Source: Catellatospora tritici (GTDB lineage Bacteria; Actinomycetota; Actinomycetes; Mycobacteriales; Micromonosporaceae). From it: a DNA stretch of 64,000 nucleotides. Where the stretch lies: positions 248,001-312,000 of the forward strand of contig NZ_JAHRCY010000009.1 of assembly GCF_019083965.1 (NCBI RefSeq), read 5' to 3'. The notes beneath the pieces are model-generated. The model was given only the letters and a program-made list of their open reading frames with translations, did no database searches and was not told the origin of the DNA. A program made the position numbers and the translations under genes. Positions 17,303-25,662 of this stretch are shown in pieces; the stretch's first letter is position 1, and the number at the start of each line of letters is the position of its first letter.

Positions 17303-18304
17303 TCAGCCGGGCGGGGGCAGCTCGCCCGAGCCTCGGACGATCAGTTCCACCGGGACGGTGACCGTCTGCACCGGCCGGTCCGGATCAGCCATCCGGGCCA
17401 GCAGCATCCCGATCGCGGTACGCCCGATCGTCGCGCTGTCCTGCGCGATCACCGTGAGACCCGGCCGCAGCAGGTCGGCCAGCGGGAAGTCGTCGAACCC
17501 GATCAGCGCCAGCGACCCGGCGTCCGGGCCGAGCTGCCGCAGCACCTCGACCGTGGCCTGGGCGTTACCGGTGATCAGCGCGGTCGCGCGGGCGGCACGG
17601 ACGGCGGCCAGCGACGCGGCCACGCGCGCGGTGTCGATCTGTCCCGGGTGGACCAGGCCCTCGATCGGTTCGCCGTTGGCGGCCATGCAGGCACGGAACG
17701 CGGCGGCACGCTCGCGGCCGGTGAAGATGCGCTCGGCATCGCCGAGGTACGCGATGCGCCGGTGCCCGTGCAGCACCAGGTGCCGGAACGCCATCCCGAT
17801 CCCGGCCGCGTTGTCGGAGATCACCGTGTCGGCGGCGATGCCGCCGCAGGGCCGGTCGACCGCGACCACCGGCAGCCCTGAGGCCATCTCGGCGGCCAGG
17901 TACTGATGGTTGGTTCCGATGGGCTCGATGATGATCCCGTCGACGCGGCGGCGGCACATCGACATGACCGCCTCGCGTTCACGCTCCTCCTCGTCCTCGG
18001 TGGACATGGCCAGCACGGTCATCCGGTTGTCCCGGGCGGTGGCGTCCACGGCACTGAGCACGGGGTGGGCGTCGACGAAGTTGCGCATCGCCGCGCCGAT
18101 CAGCCCACTGGTGCCGCGGCGCAGCTGGCGGGCGTGCTCGTCCGGTTCGTACTCGAGCGCGGCGATGGCGGTGCGGACCCGGGCGGCCAGTTCCCCGCCG
18201 ACGGTGGGGTCGTCGTTGACCACTCGCGACACGGTCCGCAGGGCCACACCGGCCTCGCGGGCTACATCGCGCATGGTCGGCCGCTTACGGCCGGGCTGGG
18301 TCAT
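17303..18304 (-). CDS. LacI-family transcriptional regulator
   Basis: The 333-residue repressor has an N-terminal HTH (TMRDVAREAGVALRTVSRVVND) and hinge helix, then a sugar-binding periplasmic-type domain (VDGIIIEPIG, VVAVDRP, GHRRIAYLGD, ALIGFDDFPLADLLRPGLTVIAQD). ATG 18304 has GAGGAG 4 nt upstream and sits 8 bp after the GntR gene stop. It is the last gene of the glycosidase/importer operon. Identical 12-bp LacI-type operators at 24766 and 25493 are its probable targets. Confidence 0.93.
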   Translation of the reverse strand: MTQPGRKRPTMRDVAREAGVALRTVSRVVNDDPTVGGELAARVRTAIAALEYEPDEHARQLRRGTSGLIGAAMRNFVDAHPVLSAVDATARDNRMTVLAMSTEDEEEREREAVMSMCRRRVDGIIIEPIGTNHQYLAAEMASGLPVVAVDRPCGGIAADTVISDNAAGIGMAFRHLVLHGHRRIAYLGDAERIFTGRERAAAFRACMAANGEPIEGLVHPGQIDTARVAASLAAVRAARATALITGNAQATVEVLRQLGPDAGSLALIGFDDFPLADLLRPGLTVIAQDSATIGRTAIGMLLARMADPDRPVQTVTVPVELIVRGSGELPPPG

Positions 18305-18312
18305 CCTGCTCC

Positions 18313-19020
18313 TCATTGCTCGTCGGCTCCTAGCCTAGGCGCGGTGCCACACAGCGCCGTGCGCAGCCACTCCTCCACCCCGTGCACGTGCACGGTCGCC
18401 CAGGCGCGGGCGATGTCGGGTCGCCTGGCGGCGATCGCGTCGAGGATCGCGGCGTGCTGCTCGCGGGTACGCGTCGCGGCGCCGGGCTGCGTCAGTCCAC
18501 GCCAGATCCGCGCCCGGGTCGTCGGCGCCGCCAACGCCTGCGCCACCGACTGGAGCACCGGGTTGCCCGAGGCGGCCGCCACCAGCCGGTGAAACTCCAG
18601 GTCGTTGGCGACGAGCCGGTCCATCTCGGCGTCGGGGGCCAAGTCGTCGACGACGTGGCGCAGCCGCTCGACCTCGCCGTCGCCGATGCGTTCGGCGGCC
18701 AGCGCGGCGGCGGCCGGTTCGAGGATGCGCCGCATCTCGAAGAAGTGCAGCACCGTGTCGTCGCGGTGGAAGTCCGCCGCGTACGTGATCGCCTCCAGCA
18801 GCATGCCCGGTTCCAGGCTGGTCACGAACGTCCCGTGCCCCTGCCGTACGTCCAGGACGTTGATCAGAGCCAGGGCGCGGACGGCCTCGCGCAGCGAGCT
18901 GCGCGACAGTCCCAGCCGCTGCGCCAGCTCGGTCTCCTTGGGCAGCCGGGCGCCCGGTTGCAGCGCCCCCGACAGGATCATCTCCTTGATCTTGTCGATG
19001 GCCTCGTCGGTCAGCGCCAC
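18313..19020 (-). CDS. GntR-family regulator (FadR subfamily)
   Basis: The 235-residue regulator has a winged helix (AIDKIKEMILSGALQPGARLPKETELAQRLGLSRSSLREAVRAL) and an all-helical FCD domain with EMRRILEPAAAALAA and NDLEFHRLVAAASGN; the D and H residues are typical metal/ligand positions. FadR-type regulators sense small carboxylates or sugar acids. GTG 19020 overlaps the glycosidase stop by 10 bp, which ties it to the sugar operon. Having both GntR and LacI regulators in one operon suggests two signals. Confidence 0.92.
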   Translation of the reverse strand: MALTDEAIDKIKEMILSGALQPGARLPKETELAQRLGLSRSSLREAVRALALINVLDVRQGHGTFVTSLEPGMLLEAITYAADFHRDDTVLHFFEMRRILEPAAAALAAERIGDGEVERLRHVVDDLAPDAEMDRLVANDLEFHRLVAAASGNPVLQSVAQALAAPTTRARIWRGLTQPGAATRTREQHAAILDAIAARRPDIARAWATVHVHGVEEWLRTALCGTAPRLGADEQ

Positions 19021-21617
19021 GGCGCTCCCCCGACCGCCGCCGCGAGTTCGCCCGCGAACCCGTGCGCGTTGACGTGGCGCAGCTCGCCCGCCGCGCTGGT
19101 CAGGCTGCCGGTCGGGGCGGTCAGGTCGGCGTATCCGGCGTGGATGCCGAACAGGCCCGCGATGACCGCCTCGGTGGCGGCCACGCCCGCATTGCTGTCG
19201 CGGTTGGCCACCCCTCGCTCGGCGACCCGGAACCGTCCCCCACCGACTGCCTCCATCGCCTGCCCCCACAGCCCGCCGGAGGTGGCGGCGTGCAGCCGCC
19301 CCAGCAGCTGCTGGGCCAGGTCGGGGCGGCCCAGGCGACACAGGCCGTACGCGGTGGCGCCCGGCCAGGCGCAGAACGCCCCGGCGGCGCCGTGATCGGG
19401 GCGGTCGGAGTGCGGCGCGACCGGGTCGTCGGGGGCCAGCGCCCGCATCCAGTCGCCGTCGAGCAGGTGCCCGGTGACGAAGTCGACCATCTCACTGCGC
19501 CGCGGTTCGCTAAGGTCCTCGCCCATGTCGGCGGTGACCAGCGCGAAGTCGAGGCAGTGACCGATCGTCTCGTCGCCTTCGGGGTGGGCGGTGCGCCACC
19601 GGCCGCCGGGGGCGTACTGGCCGAGCACCGCCGCCGACAGCTCGGTGGCGTCGGCGTCGGCCGAGGCGGCCTCCTCCGGCTGGTCGAGCAGTCGCAGCAG
19701 GTGCGCGAACGCGCGCAGCATGCCGACCTGTCCGGCGTTGAACGACACCACCGCGTCGCGGTAGTTCGGCACGCACTCCAGCAGCTCCCAGGCGTCGCGG
19801 CCGTAGTCGGCGAGCACTCCGGCGCCGAAGGCGGCCCGCTGGTCGCGGTGCCGGTAGGCCATCGCCCGGACGTGGTCGAGCACGGTGCCGCCCCCGGCCT
19901 GCTCGCGCAGCAGGCCCAGGTCGGCGGTGACGCCGACGTACGCCTGAACGGTGCGGAACAGGGCATGGTCGTTGGCGGCGTAGTGGTTGCCGACCGGCAG
20001 CAGGTTGCGGGTGTCGAAGGAGTGCGAGCGGTCGTACGGCTGCGCCAGCGCGGCCAGGATCCAGGCCCGCATCCCGGCCGGTTCCAGCAGCGCGGCGGTG
20101 CGCGCGAACTCCGACTGGTCCCAGTAGAACGTGATCGTGGGACCCAGCCGCGGTCCGCCGGTCAGGAACACCGGCCCGATCGGGCTGACGCCGGTGTTGC
20201 GCAGGTAGACGGCGAGCAGCGCACCGAGGTAGTACGTGCGGGCCAGCCCGCTGTCCTCGGTGACCAGCGTCGGCAGGTGCCCGCTGAACTCGTCGTTGCC
20301 CGGCGTGAACGCCGCCGCCCAGGTCCGGCGCCAACGGTCGGCGATCGCGTCGAACCGCGCGGCGAACCCGGCGGCGTGGGCCATGGCTTGACGTGCGGCA
20401 TCGGCGGCGTGGACACCGAGCCGCAGCACGACGCCCAGCTGCACGGTCTCGCCCGGGGCCAGGCTGGCCCGCCAGGATGCCGTGCCCCGGCTGCCCTGGG
20501 CGATCAGTTCGTCCGGTGCGGTCGCGAACGCGTAGACGCCCGCGCAGGCCGAGGCGCTGTCGGTGACCACGACGGTGTCGGCCTCGACCGAGGCGGTCCA
20601 GCGCTGCCCGTCCCACCAGGGCCGGGTCGCGGCGACCGACGCACCGTCCACGATCAGCCGAGCGCCCGCGGCGTCGACCTCGACCCGCAGCTGGTGCCAC
20701 GCGCCGGGGGTGAGCCGGTCCGGTCCGGACGCGTGCTCGCCGCCGATCCGCAGCCAGGGGCGGCCCTCGTCGAGGCCGAGTTGGGCCGAGTCGGGGTGGT
20801 TGCCGTGGGTCAGCACGACCCCTGAGGTCGCGTCCTCGACGAGGACCTCGATGGGCGGCAGGTCGGCGAGGGTGACCGGGTCGAGCCGGAACTCGGTGTG
20901 CGGGTCGGTCAGCTCGAACTCGCGTCCGGCCAGCCGGACCCGGACCCGGGCCGCGTCCGGGCGGGGGCGGGCGGCGTCGGGGCTGGTGTGGTCGGGCAGT
21001 TCGGCGTCGAGCAGCATCGGCGAGGTGTCCTCGTCGCGCTGGATGCCGGGGGTACGCGGACGGCCCAGCCGCAGCCAGCGGGCGCCCGGGGCGTACAGCG
21101 GCACGGGGCGCGGCTCGTCGGCGAGCACTTCGGCGCGGACCCGTTCGGTGGCGAAGAAGTCGTGCTGGTGCCCGGCCGACCAGGGGGTGCCGTAGAGCCA
21201 GCCCCAGCCGGTGTCCGAGGTCGCGACCGGGGCGAGCAGCTCCTGCGCGACGTGGACGGTGACCGGGTCGGGGCCGGGGTTGACCACGGTGGTGCGCCAC
21301 CAGACGTCGGTGGACTCGTACCCGAGCCGGGTGTCGGTGGTGACCGTGACCTGCCCGTGCACCGCGCGACGGCGTACCCCCCACGGCGCCCACCGCATGG
21401 ACTCGGCTGCCACGACGCGGCCGTCCAGGCGCAGCACGCCGGTGTGGTATCCGCCGCTGAAGGGCGGGACGGCCAGCCACGACAGCGACGTCAGATCGGC
21501 GTTGGCGTGGGCCTGCCCCCACTGGTTGCGCAGGCTGGGCAGGTGGGCGAGCTCGGCGCGCGGCAGCCAGTCGCCGCGCAGTTCGTCGAGGGCGGGCACG
21601 CCGCTGGTGGAGGTCAC
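19011..21617 (-). CDS. Cytoplasmic glycoside hydrolase, six-hairpin (alpha/alpha)6 superfamily
   Basis: The 868-residue protein has an N-terminal beta-rich region (1-250), a central insert resembling a concanavalin-like segment (about 250-370) and a C-terminal helical barrel (about 440-868). Blocks such as TFYWDQSEFARTAALLEPAGM, SFDTRNLLPVGNHYAANDHALF and YGRDAWELLECVPNYRDAVVSFN suit (alpha/alpha)6 glycosidases. No signal peptide is present, so it probably hydrolyses the oligosaccharide imported by the upstream ABC system. The exact GH family is not clear. GTG 21617 forms a GTGA overlap with the permease stop. Confidence 0.88.
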   Translation of the reverse strand: MTSTSGVPALDELRGDWLPRAELAHLPSLRNQWGQAHANADLTSLSWLAVPPFSGGYHTGVLRLDGRVVAAESMRWAPWGVRRRAVHGQVTVTTDTRLGYESTDVWWRTTVVNPGPDPVTVHVAQELLAPVATSDTGWGWLYGTPWSAGHQHDFFATERVRAEVLADEPRPVPLYAPGARWLRLGRPRTPGIQRDEDTSPMLLDAELPDHTSPDAARPRPDAARVRVRLAGREFELTDPHTEFRLDPVTLADLPPIEVLVEDATSGVVLTHGNHPDSAQLGLDEGRPWLRIGGEHASGPDRLTPGAWHQLRVEVDAAGARLIVDGASVAATRPWWDGQRWTASVEADTVVVTDSASACAGVYAFATAPDELIAQGSRGTASWRASLAPGETVQLGVVLRLGVHAADAARQAMAHAAGFAARFDAIADRWRRTWAAAFTPGNDEFSGHLPTLVTEDSGLARTYYLGALLAVYLRNTGVSPIGPVFLTGGPRLGPTITFYWDQSEFARTAALLEPAGMRAWILAALAQPYDRSHSFDTRNLLPVGNHYAANDHALFRTVQAYVGVTADLGLLREQAGGGTVLDHVRAMAYRHRDQRAAFGAGVLADYGRDAWELLECVPNYRDAVVSFNAGQVGMLRAFAHLLRLLDQPEEAASADADATELSAAVLGQYAPGGRWRTAHPEGDETIGHCLDFALVTADMGEDLSEPRRSEMVDFVTGHLLDGDWMRALAPDDPVAPHSDRPDHGAAGAFCAWPGATAYGLCRLGRPDLAQQLLGRLHAATSGGLWGQAMEAVGGGRFRVAERGVANRDSNAGVAATEAVIAGLFGIHAGYADLTAPTGSLTSAAGELRHVNAHGFAGELAAAVGGAPWR

Positions 21618-22459
21618 TTCGCCGCTCCCGACATCAGGCCGTGGATGAACTCGCGCTGGCTGATCAGGTATCCGACGACGGGGACGATCGCGGCGAGGAA
21701 CATGATCCCGAACAGCTGCCCGTAGTCGGTGGAGTAGCCGCCGACGGACAGGTAGATGCCGGTGGTGATGGTCTGGCCCTGCAGCGGGCCGAGGATGAAC
21801 AGCGGGTTGAGGAAGTCGTTCCACACCCACAGCCCGAGGAAGATGCTGACGGTCGCGGTCGCGGGACGGACCACGGGCATCACCACCTGCCACCAGATCC
21901 GCAGGTCGGAGGCGCCGTCGACGCGCGCGGCCTCGATGATCTCCGGGGGTACGGTGCGCAGGAAGCCGACGTACACGAACACCGCGAACGACAGGTATCC
22001 CCCGCCGACGTTGCTGAGGATCAGGCCCGGGTAGGTGTGGTCGAGCCCGAGCTGCTGCAGCAGCCCGACGATCGGCAGCAGCACCACCTGCGGCGGCACC
22101 ATCAGCCCGAGCGCGAAGAACGCCAGCAGCAGCGCCCGTACGCGCGGGGTGCGCTCGCTGATCCACAGGCTGACCGCCGAGGCCAGCGGCACCAGCAGTC
22201 CGACCGTCAGCACGGTGACCAGGACCGAGTTGGCCAGGCCGCCCTGCACCAGCCGGTCGGGCCGGTCGACGGCGTGCATGATGTTGTCGAGGGTGAACGG
22301 CGCGGGCGGGGCGGCCGGGTTGGCCAGGATCTGGTCCTGGGTCTTGAACGTGCTCACCAGCGCCACGTAGATCGGCATGACGTACGCGGCGACGATGAGC
22401 CAGGCCGCGGCGGTGTGCAGCCGCCGCCGGACCGGGACGCGGGTCGGGATGGCGCTCAC
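21614..22459 (-). CDS. Carbohydrate ABC transporter permease (MalG-like)
   Basis: The 281-residue permease has six predicted membrane segments and the binding-protein-dependent transport EAA loop (EIIEAARVDGASDLRIWWQVVMPVVRPA). It begins with GTG 22459, overlapping the stop of the MalF-like gene as GTGA, and its own stop overlaps the glycosidase start. It forms the transmembrane channel with the MalF-like partner for oligosaccharide import. No ATPase gene is in the operon; a shared MsiK-type ATPase elsewhere is usual in actinomycetes. Confidence 0.95.
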   Translation of the reverse strand: MSAIPTRVPVRRRLHTAAAWLIVAAYVMPIYVALVSTFKTQDQILANPAAPPAPFTLDNIMHAVDRPDRLVQGGLANSVLVTVLTVGLLVPLASAVSLWISERTPRVRALLLAFFALGLMVPPQVVLLPIVGLLQQLGLDHTYPGLILSNVGGGYLSFAVFVYVGFLRTVPPEIIEAARVDGASDLRIWWQVVMPVVRPATATVSIFLGLWVWNDFLNPLFILGPLQGQTITTGIYLSVGGYSTDYGQLFGIMFLAAIVPVVGYLISQREFIHGLMSGAAK

Positions 22460-23346
22460 AGCCGGCCCTCTCTCTTGCGCAGCAGGTGGGTGACCAGGTA
22501 CGCGATGCCCGCGGTCAGCGCCAGCAGGAGCATCGCGATCGCGGACGCGTAGCCGAACAGGTTGTTCGTGAACGCCACCTGGATCAGGTAGAACGCGGTC
22601 GACTCGGTGCTCTTGGCGGGACCGCCGCCGGTCAGCACCGCGATGACGTCGTAGAGCTTGAACGTGGTGATCAGGCACAGCACGACCGTGATGGTGGTGC
22701 CGGGCGCGATCATCGGCCAGGTCACGTGGGTGAACCGGCGGAACGCGCCGGCGCCGTCGACGCGGGCGGCCTCGTACAGGCTGGGCGGGACCGAGCGCAG
22801 CGAGGCCGAGTACACGACGGTGGCGAACGCGATGGTGATCCAGCTGACCACCCCGCAGATCGACAGCGTGGCCATTTGCGCGCTGCCGAGCCAGCTCACC
22901 GGCTCGTTCGTGAGGCCCATCCGCTGCAGGGCGGCGTTGAGCAGGCCGTTCTCGGTCAGGATGCTGCGCCAGACGAACGCGACGATCACCCCGGACAGCA
23001 CCTGCGGAATGAACACCAGCGTGCGCAGCACCCGGTAGCTCATGCTCTGCCGGTTGAGCAGCAGCGCGAACGCCAGGCCGAACGCGTTGGCCAGCAGCGT
23101 CACCGCGACCACCACGGTCACGGTGAACAGCAGCGTGGTGCGCAGCCGCTCGTCGACGAACAGCTCGCGGTAGTTGTCCAGGCCGACGAAGCTGCTGTCG
23201 GCGCGCAGCGGGTTGCGGTCGGTGAAGCTGAGCAGCAGGCTGCGCAGCACCGGGTAGATGAGGAACGCGGCGTACAGGGCGATGGCGGTCCAGGCGATGG
23301 GCGCCAGGCCCAGGGTGGGGCGGGCGGCGCGGCGAGGGGTCGGCAC
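22456..23346 (-). CDS. Carbohydrate ABC transporter permease (MalF-like)
   Basis: The 296-residue permease has six membrane segments and the EAA motif LYEAARVDGAGAFRRFTHVTWPMIAPG. The length and position are typical of the first permease of CUT1 sugar importers. It follows the binding-protein gene after 69 bp that contain a stem-loop, and overlaps the second permease by 4 bp. Confidence 0.95.
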   Translation of the reverse strand: MPTPRRAARPTLGLAPIAWTAIALYAAFLIYPVLRSLLLSFTDRNPLRADSSFVGLDNYRELFVDERLRTTLLFTVTVVVAVTLLANAFGLAFALLLNRQSMSYRVLRTLVFIPQVLSGVIVAFVWRSILTENGLLNAALQRMGLTNEPVSWLGSAQMATLSICGVVSWITIAFATVVYSASLRSVPPSLYEAARVDGAGAFRRFTHVTWPMIAPGTTITVVLCLITTFKLYDVIAVLTGGGPAKSTESTAFYLIQVAFTNNLFGYASAIAMLLLALTAGIAYLVTHLLRKREGRL

Positions 23347-23379
23347 CGTCGATCCTTTCGGGAGCGGCCTTTCGGGGAG

Positions 23380-23410
23380 CGGGACCCCGACACCGGGTGC
23401 CGGGGTCCCG
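23380..23410 (-). terminator. Intercistronic stem-loop after the binding-protein gene
   Basis: A perfect 10-bp stem (CGGGACCCCG at 23380-23389 and its complement at 23401-23410) lies 6 bp after the binding-protein stop and before the permease genes. Such hairpins commonly cause partial termination or protect the 3' end, so the binding protein is made in excess over the membrane subunits. Confidence 0.65.
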
Positions 23411-23415
23411 GGGGA

Positions 23416-24687
23416 CTACTTGGCCGCCTTGTCCCAGGCGGTGTCGAGGGCGGCGAGCTGGCCCGCGACGTCGCCGTTGGTGAACAGCTGCTGCGACAGC
23501 GCGTAGAACAGATCGGACACGCCGGGCGGGAACGCGTCGTCGTTGTTGACCCAACCGGCGGAGCTGACCTTGGTATTCTCCTGGCCGACCAGCGCGAACG
23601 CCTCGGTGAACACCGGGGTCACCTTGGCCCCGAAGTCCTCCAGCTTGACGTTCTTGAGCATCGGGAAGGCGCCGTCGGTCTCGATGAGGACCTTGAGGTT
23701 GGCCGGGGCCAGCGACCAGGCCTTGGCGAACTCGACCGCCTTGGCCACATCGGCGGCCTTGGCGCTGACGGCGGTGGTGCCGCCGACGTTGAACGGCACC
23801 ACCAGCGACCCGTCATCGGTGGGCAGCAGGAACGTGCCGAAGGTGGCTGCCTGCTCGGGCTTGATCTGGCCGATGAACCAGCTGCCCATCAGGTACATGC
23901 CCGCCTTGCCCGCGAGGAACTGGGCGTTGGCGTCGGCGTAGTTCACGCCCAGGGCGCCCTTGTCGAAAGCACCGGCGGTGATGAGTTCACGCTGCTTGCT
24001 GACGGCGGCCACGACGTCGGCGTCGGTGAACTTGACCTTCTTGGCGTACCGGTCGGCGATCCAGGTCTTGTTCTTGCCCAGCACGTTGGCGCTGACCAGG
24101 CCGACCAGCGGCATGCTGGCCGACCACGGCTCGCCGCCCGCCAGTTCGATCGGGGTCACCCCGGCCGCCTTGAGCTTGGCGACGACCTGCATGAACTCAG
24201 CCCAGTTCTTGGGCACCGACAGGCCGTTCTTGGCGAAGATCTCCTTGTTGTAGAAGACCATCGGGATGATCTGGGAGTTGGTCGGCGGGATGTAGGACTG
24301 CCCGTTGATGTCGTTGCCCGCGGGCAGCACGAAGTTGTCCTGCAGCCACTGCTTGTCGAACGGGGTGAGCAGACCCGCGTCGATGAAGTCCTTGGGGTTG
24401 ATCGACGCCAGCAGGTCCGGGAACTGCCCCGAGGCCTGCAGCTGCTTGGCGTAGGCGTTGCGGTCGGTGTTCGGCGCGACGATCTTGTTGATGGTCACGC
24501 CGGGCACAGCCGCCTTGGCCGTGGTGATCGAGTCGTCCCAGAACGTGGCGGTCAGGGCCGGGGTCTCGAAGGTGAGGAAGCTGAGATTCGTGGTGCCGCT
24601 GGGGGTCGGTTCGCTGGTGGAGCACGCGGCCGCGGCCAGTACGGTCGCCGCGACCAATGCGGCGACCGCGGTGCGAAGGAGCTTCAC
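23416..24687 (-). CDS. Sugar-binding lipoprotein of an ABC importer (SBP family 1)
   Basis: The 423-residue protein has a lipoprotein signal peptide ending VLAAAAC (lipobox Cys near residue 22) and a family 1 solute-binding fold. Typical segments are NLSFLTFETPALTATFWDD, PMVFYNKEIFAKNGLSVPKNWAEF, and AGKAGMYLMGSW. It captures an oligosaccharide at the cell surface for the two downstream permeases. It is the first gene of the operon. AGGAGGAC lies 5 nt before ATG, and a LacI-type operator centres about 85 bp upstream. Confidence 0.95.
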   Translation of the reverse strand: MKLLRTAVAALVAATVLAAAACSTSEPTPSGTTNLSFLTFETPALTATFWDDSITTAKAAVPGVTINKIVAPNTDRNAYAKQLQASGQFPDLLASINPKDFIDAGLLTPFDKQWLQDNFVLPAGNDINGQSYIPPTNSQIIPMVFYNKEIFAKNGLSVPKNWAEFMQVVAKLKAAGVTPIELAGGEPWSASMPLVGLVSANVLGKNKTWIADRYAKKVKFTDADVVAAVSKQRELITAGAFDKGALGVNYADANAQFLAGKAGMYLMGSWFIGQIKPEQAATFGTFLLPTDDGSLVVPFNVGGTTAVSAKAADVAKAVEFAKAWSLAPANLKVLIETDGAFPMLKNVKLEDFGAKVTPVFTEAFALVGQENTKVSSAGWVNNDDAFPPGVSDLFYALSQQLFTNGDVAGQLAALDTAWDKAAK

Positions 24688-24765
24688 GGAGTCCTCCTGG
24701 GGACGGGTCGGTACGCCGGCGCGTCGGCGGTTTCGGGGGGTGTCATCGCGGCGGTTCCTCGCCGT

Positions 24766-24777
24766 GACAACGTTATC
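24766..24777 (-). promoter_or_regulatory. LacI-type operator of the importer operon
   Basis: GACAACGTTATC is a near-palindrome with the central CG step typical of LacI-family sites. Its exact reverse complement occurs at 25493-25504 before the divergent GH95-like gene. It lies 79 bp upstream of the binding-protein start. The LacI regulator at the end of the operon is the likely binder. Confidence 0.7.
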
Positions 24778-25112
24778 TCGATGATCGGCCCGAAGCGTAG
24801 GACCGGCAGACCTCCGATGTCAACGGGCGATCGCGCCGACCCCGCGAACGGCGAGCATTGACGGCGGAGGCGCGGCGTCCTACCGTGTTGCCACAGTTCA
24901 GTGCCCGACCGCGACGGCAACCGGGCCTGGCGACGCCTGCCCGCGACGACATCGGATGATCAGATCGCCGATCCGTCGCCGGACAGGCAGAGAAAACGAT
25001 ATCCAGCTCATGCGCACCGGCCGATCCGGCCGGAGACCTGGATTCCGGGCGGGTGGCCGCGCGTGGCCGCCCGCCCGGTCGTCATCACCCCACCGCCCGC
25101 GGGGGGTTGTTG

Positions 25113-25175
25113 CTGCAGTTTCGGGGAAAGTGCAGGAATCTTGGACGCGATTCGTGCACTTTCCCCGAAACTGCA
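25113..25175. repeat. Dispersed palindromic element, copy 2
   Basis: Arms TGCAGTTTCGGGGAAAGTGC(A) at 25114-25134 and the complement at 25155-25175 flank a 20-nt centre that includes GGAATC and CGCGATTC. It is the same family as the copies near 4011, 52604 and 54156. Confidence 0.85.
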
Positions 25176-25207
25176 TGATCGGCGAGGCCAGGGCGACGCC
25201 CGGCGAC

Positions 25208-25251
25208 GCACCTGAGGCGTACCCGAGGCGCACCTGAGGCGCACCTGCGGG
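25208..25251. repeat. Four tandem 11-bp units
   Basis: Four head-to-tail units related to GCACCTGAGGC occupy 25208-25251; units 1 and 3 are identical. They lie between the dispersed palindrome and the second LacI-type operator. A regulatory role is possible but unsupported. Confidence 0.7.
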
Positions 25252-25492
25252 GGAATCCACCGAATTGCCACCACCCGACCGCGTCCGCGCGACCACTACC
25301 GGCCCTCGATCACGTCGAGCATGGTCCGCCCAATGGCCGCCCGGGAGATCCGATGTTTCGGTGCCGGTCCGCGACCGCGCGATGGCGACGCAACCACCCT
25401 GACCTGGTCGACTCCACATCGTCGCGGGCTGGCGGAATCTTGGGCGCGGACCGGGCCGCGCCACCGGGTCTTTACGGCACCGCGAAGTCGTG

Positions 25493-25504
25493 GATAACGT
25501 TGTC
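25493..25504 (+). promoter_or_regulatory. LacI-type operator of the GH95-like gene
   Basis: GATAACGTTGTC is the exact reverse complement of the operator at 24766-24777. It lies 158 bp upstream of the GH95-like start. Sharing the same 12-mer across a divergent region indicates co-regulation of the secreted enzyme and the importer. Confidence 0.7.
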
Positions 25505-25662
25505 TTCCAACATTACGGTCGCGTTTCGCCGCCCCGCTCCACCTGGCGTACCGGACCAGTACGGATCCCGTACCACCACCGCAGCCGACGGCCTCGTGCC
25601 GCTCGGGCGGTGCCCCGCACCCTCACGCCACCGTCCGTCCCCGACCGATTGGGAGGATGCTC

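Larger units (their letters stand above)
24688..25662. other. Divergent promoter region without a gene (975 bp)
   Basis: This region separates the importer operon from the GH95-like gene. It contains a LacI-type operator near each gene (24766-24777 and 25493-25504), a copy of the dispersed palindrome (25113-25175) and four tandem 11-bp units (25208-25251). I found no ORF with a ribosome binding site and consistent coding bias. Confidence 0.6.
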
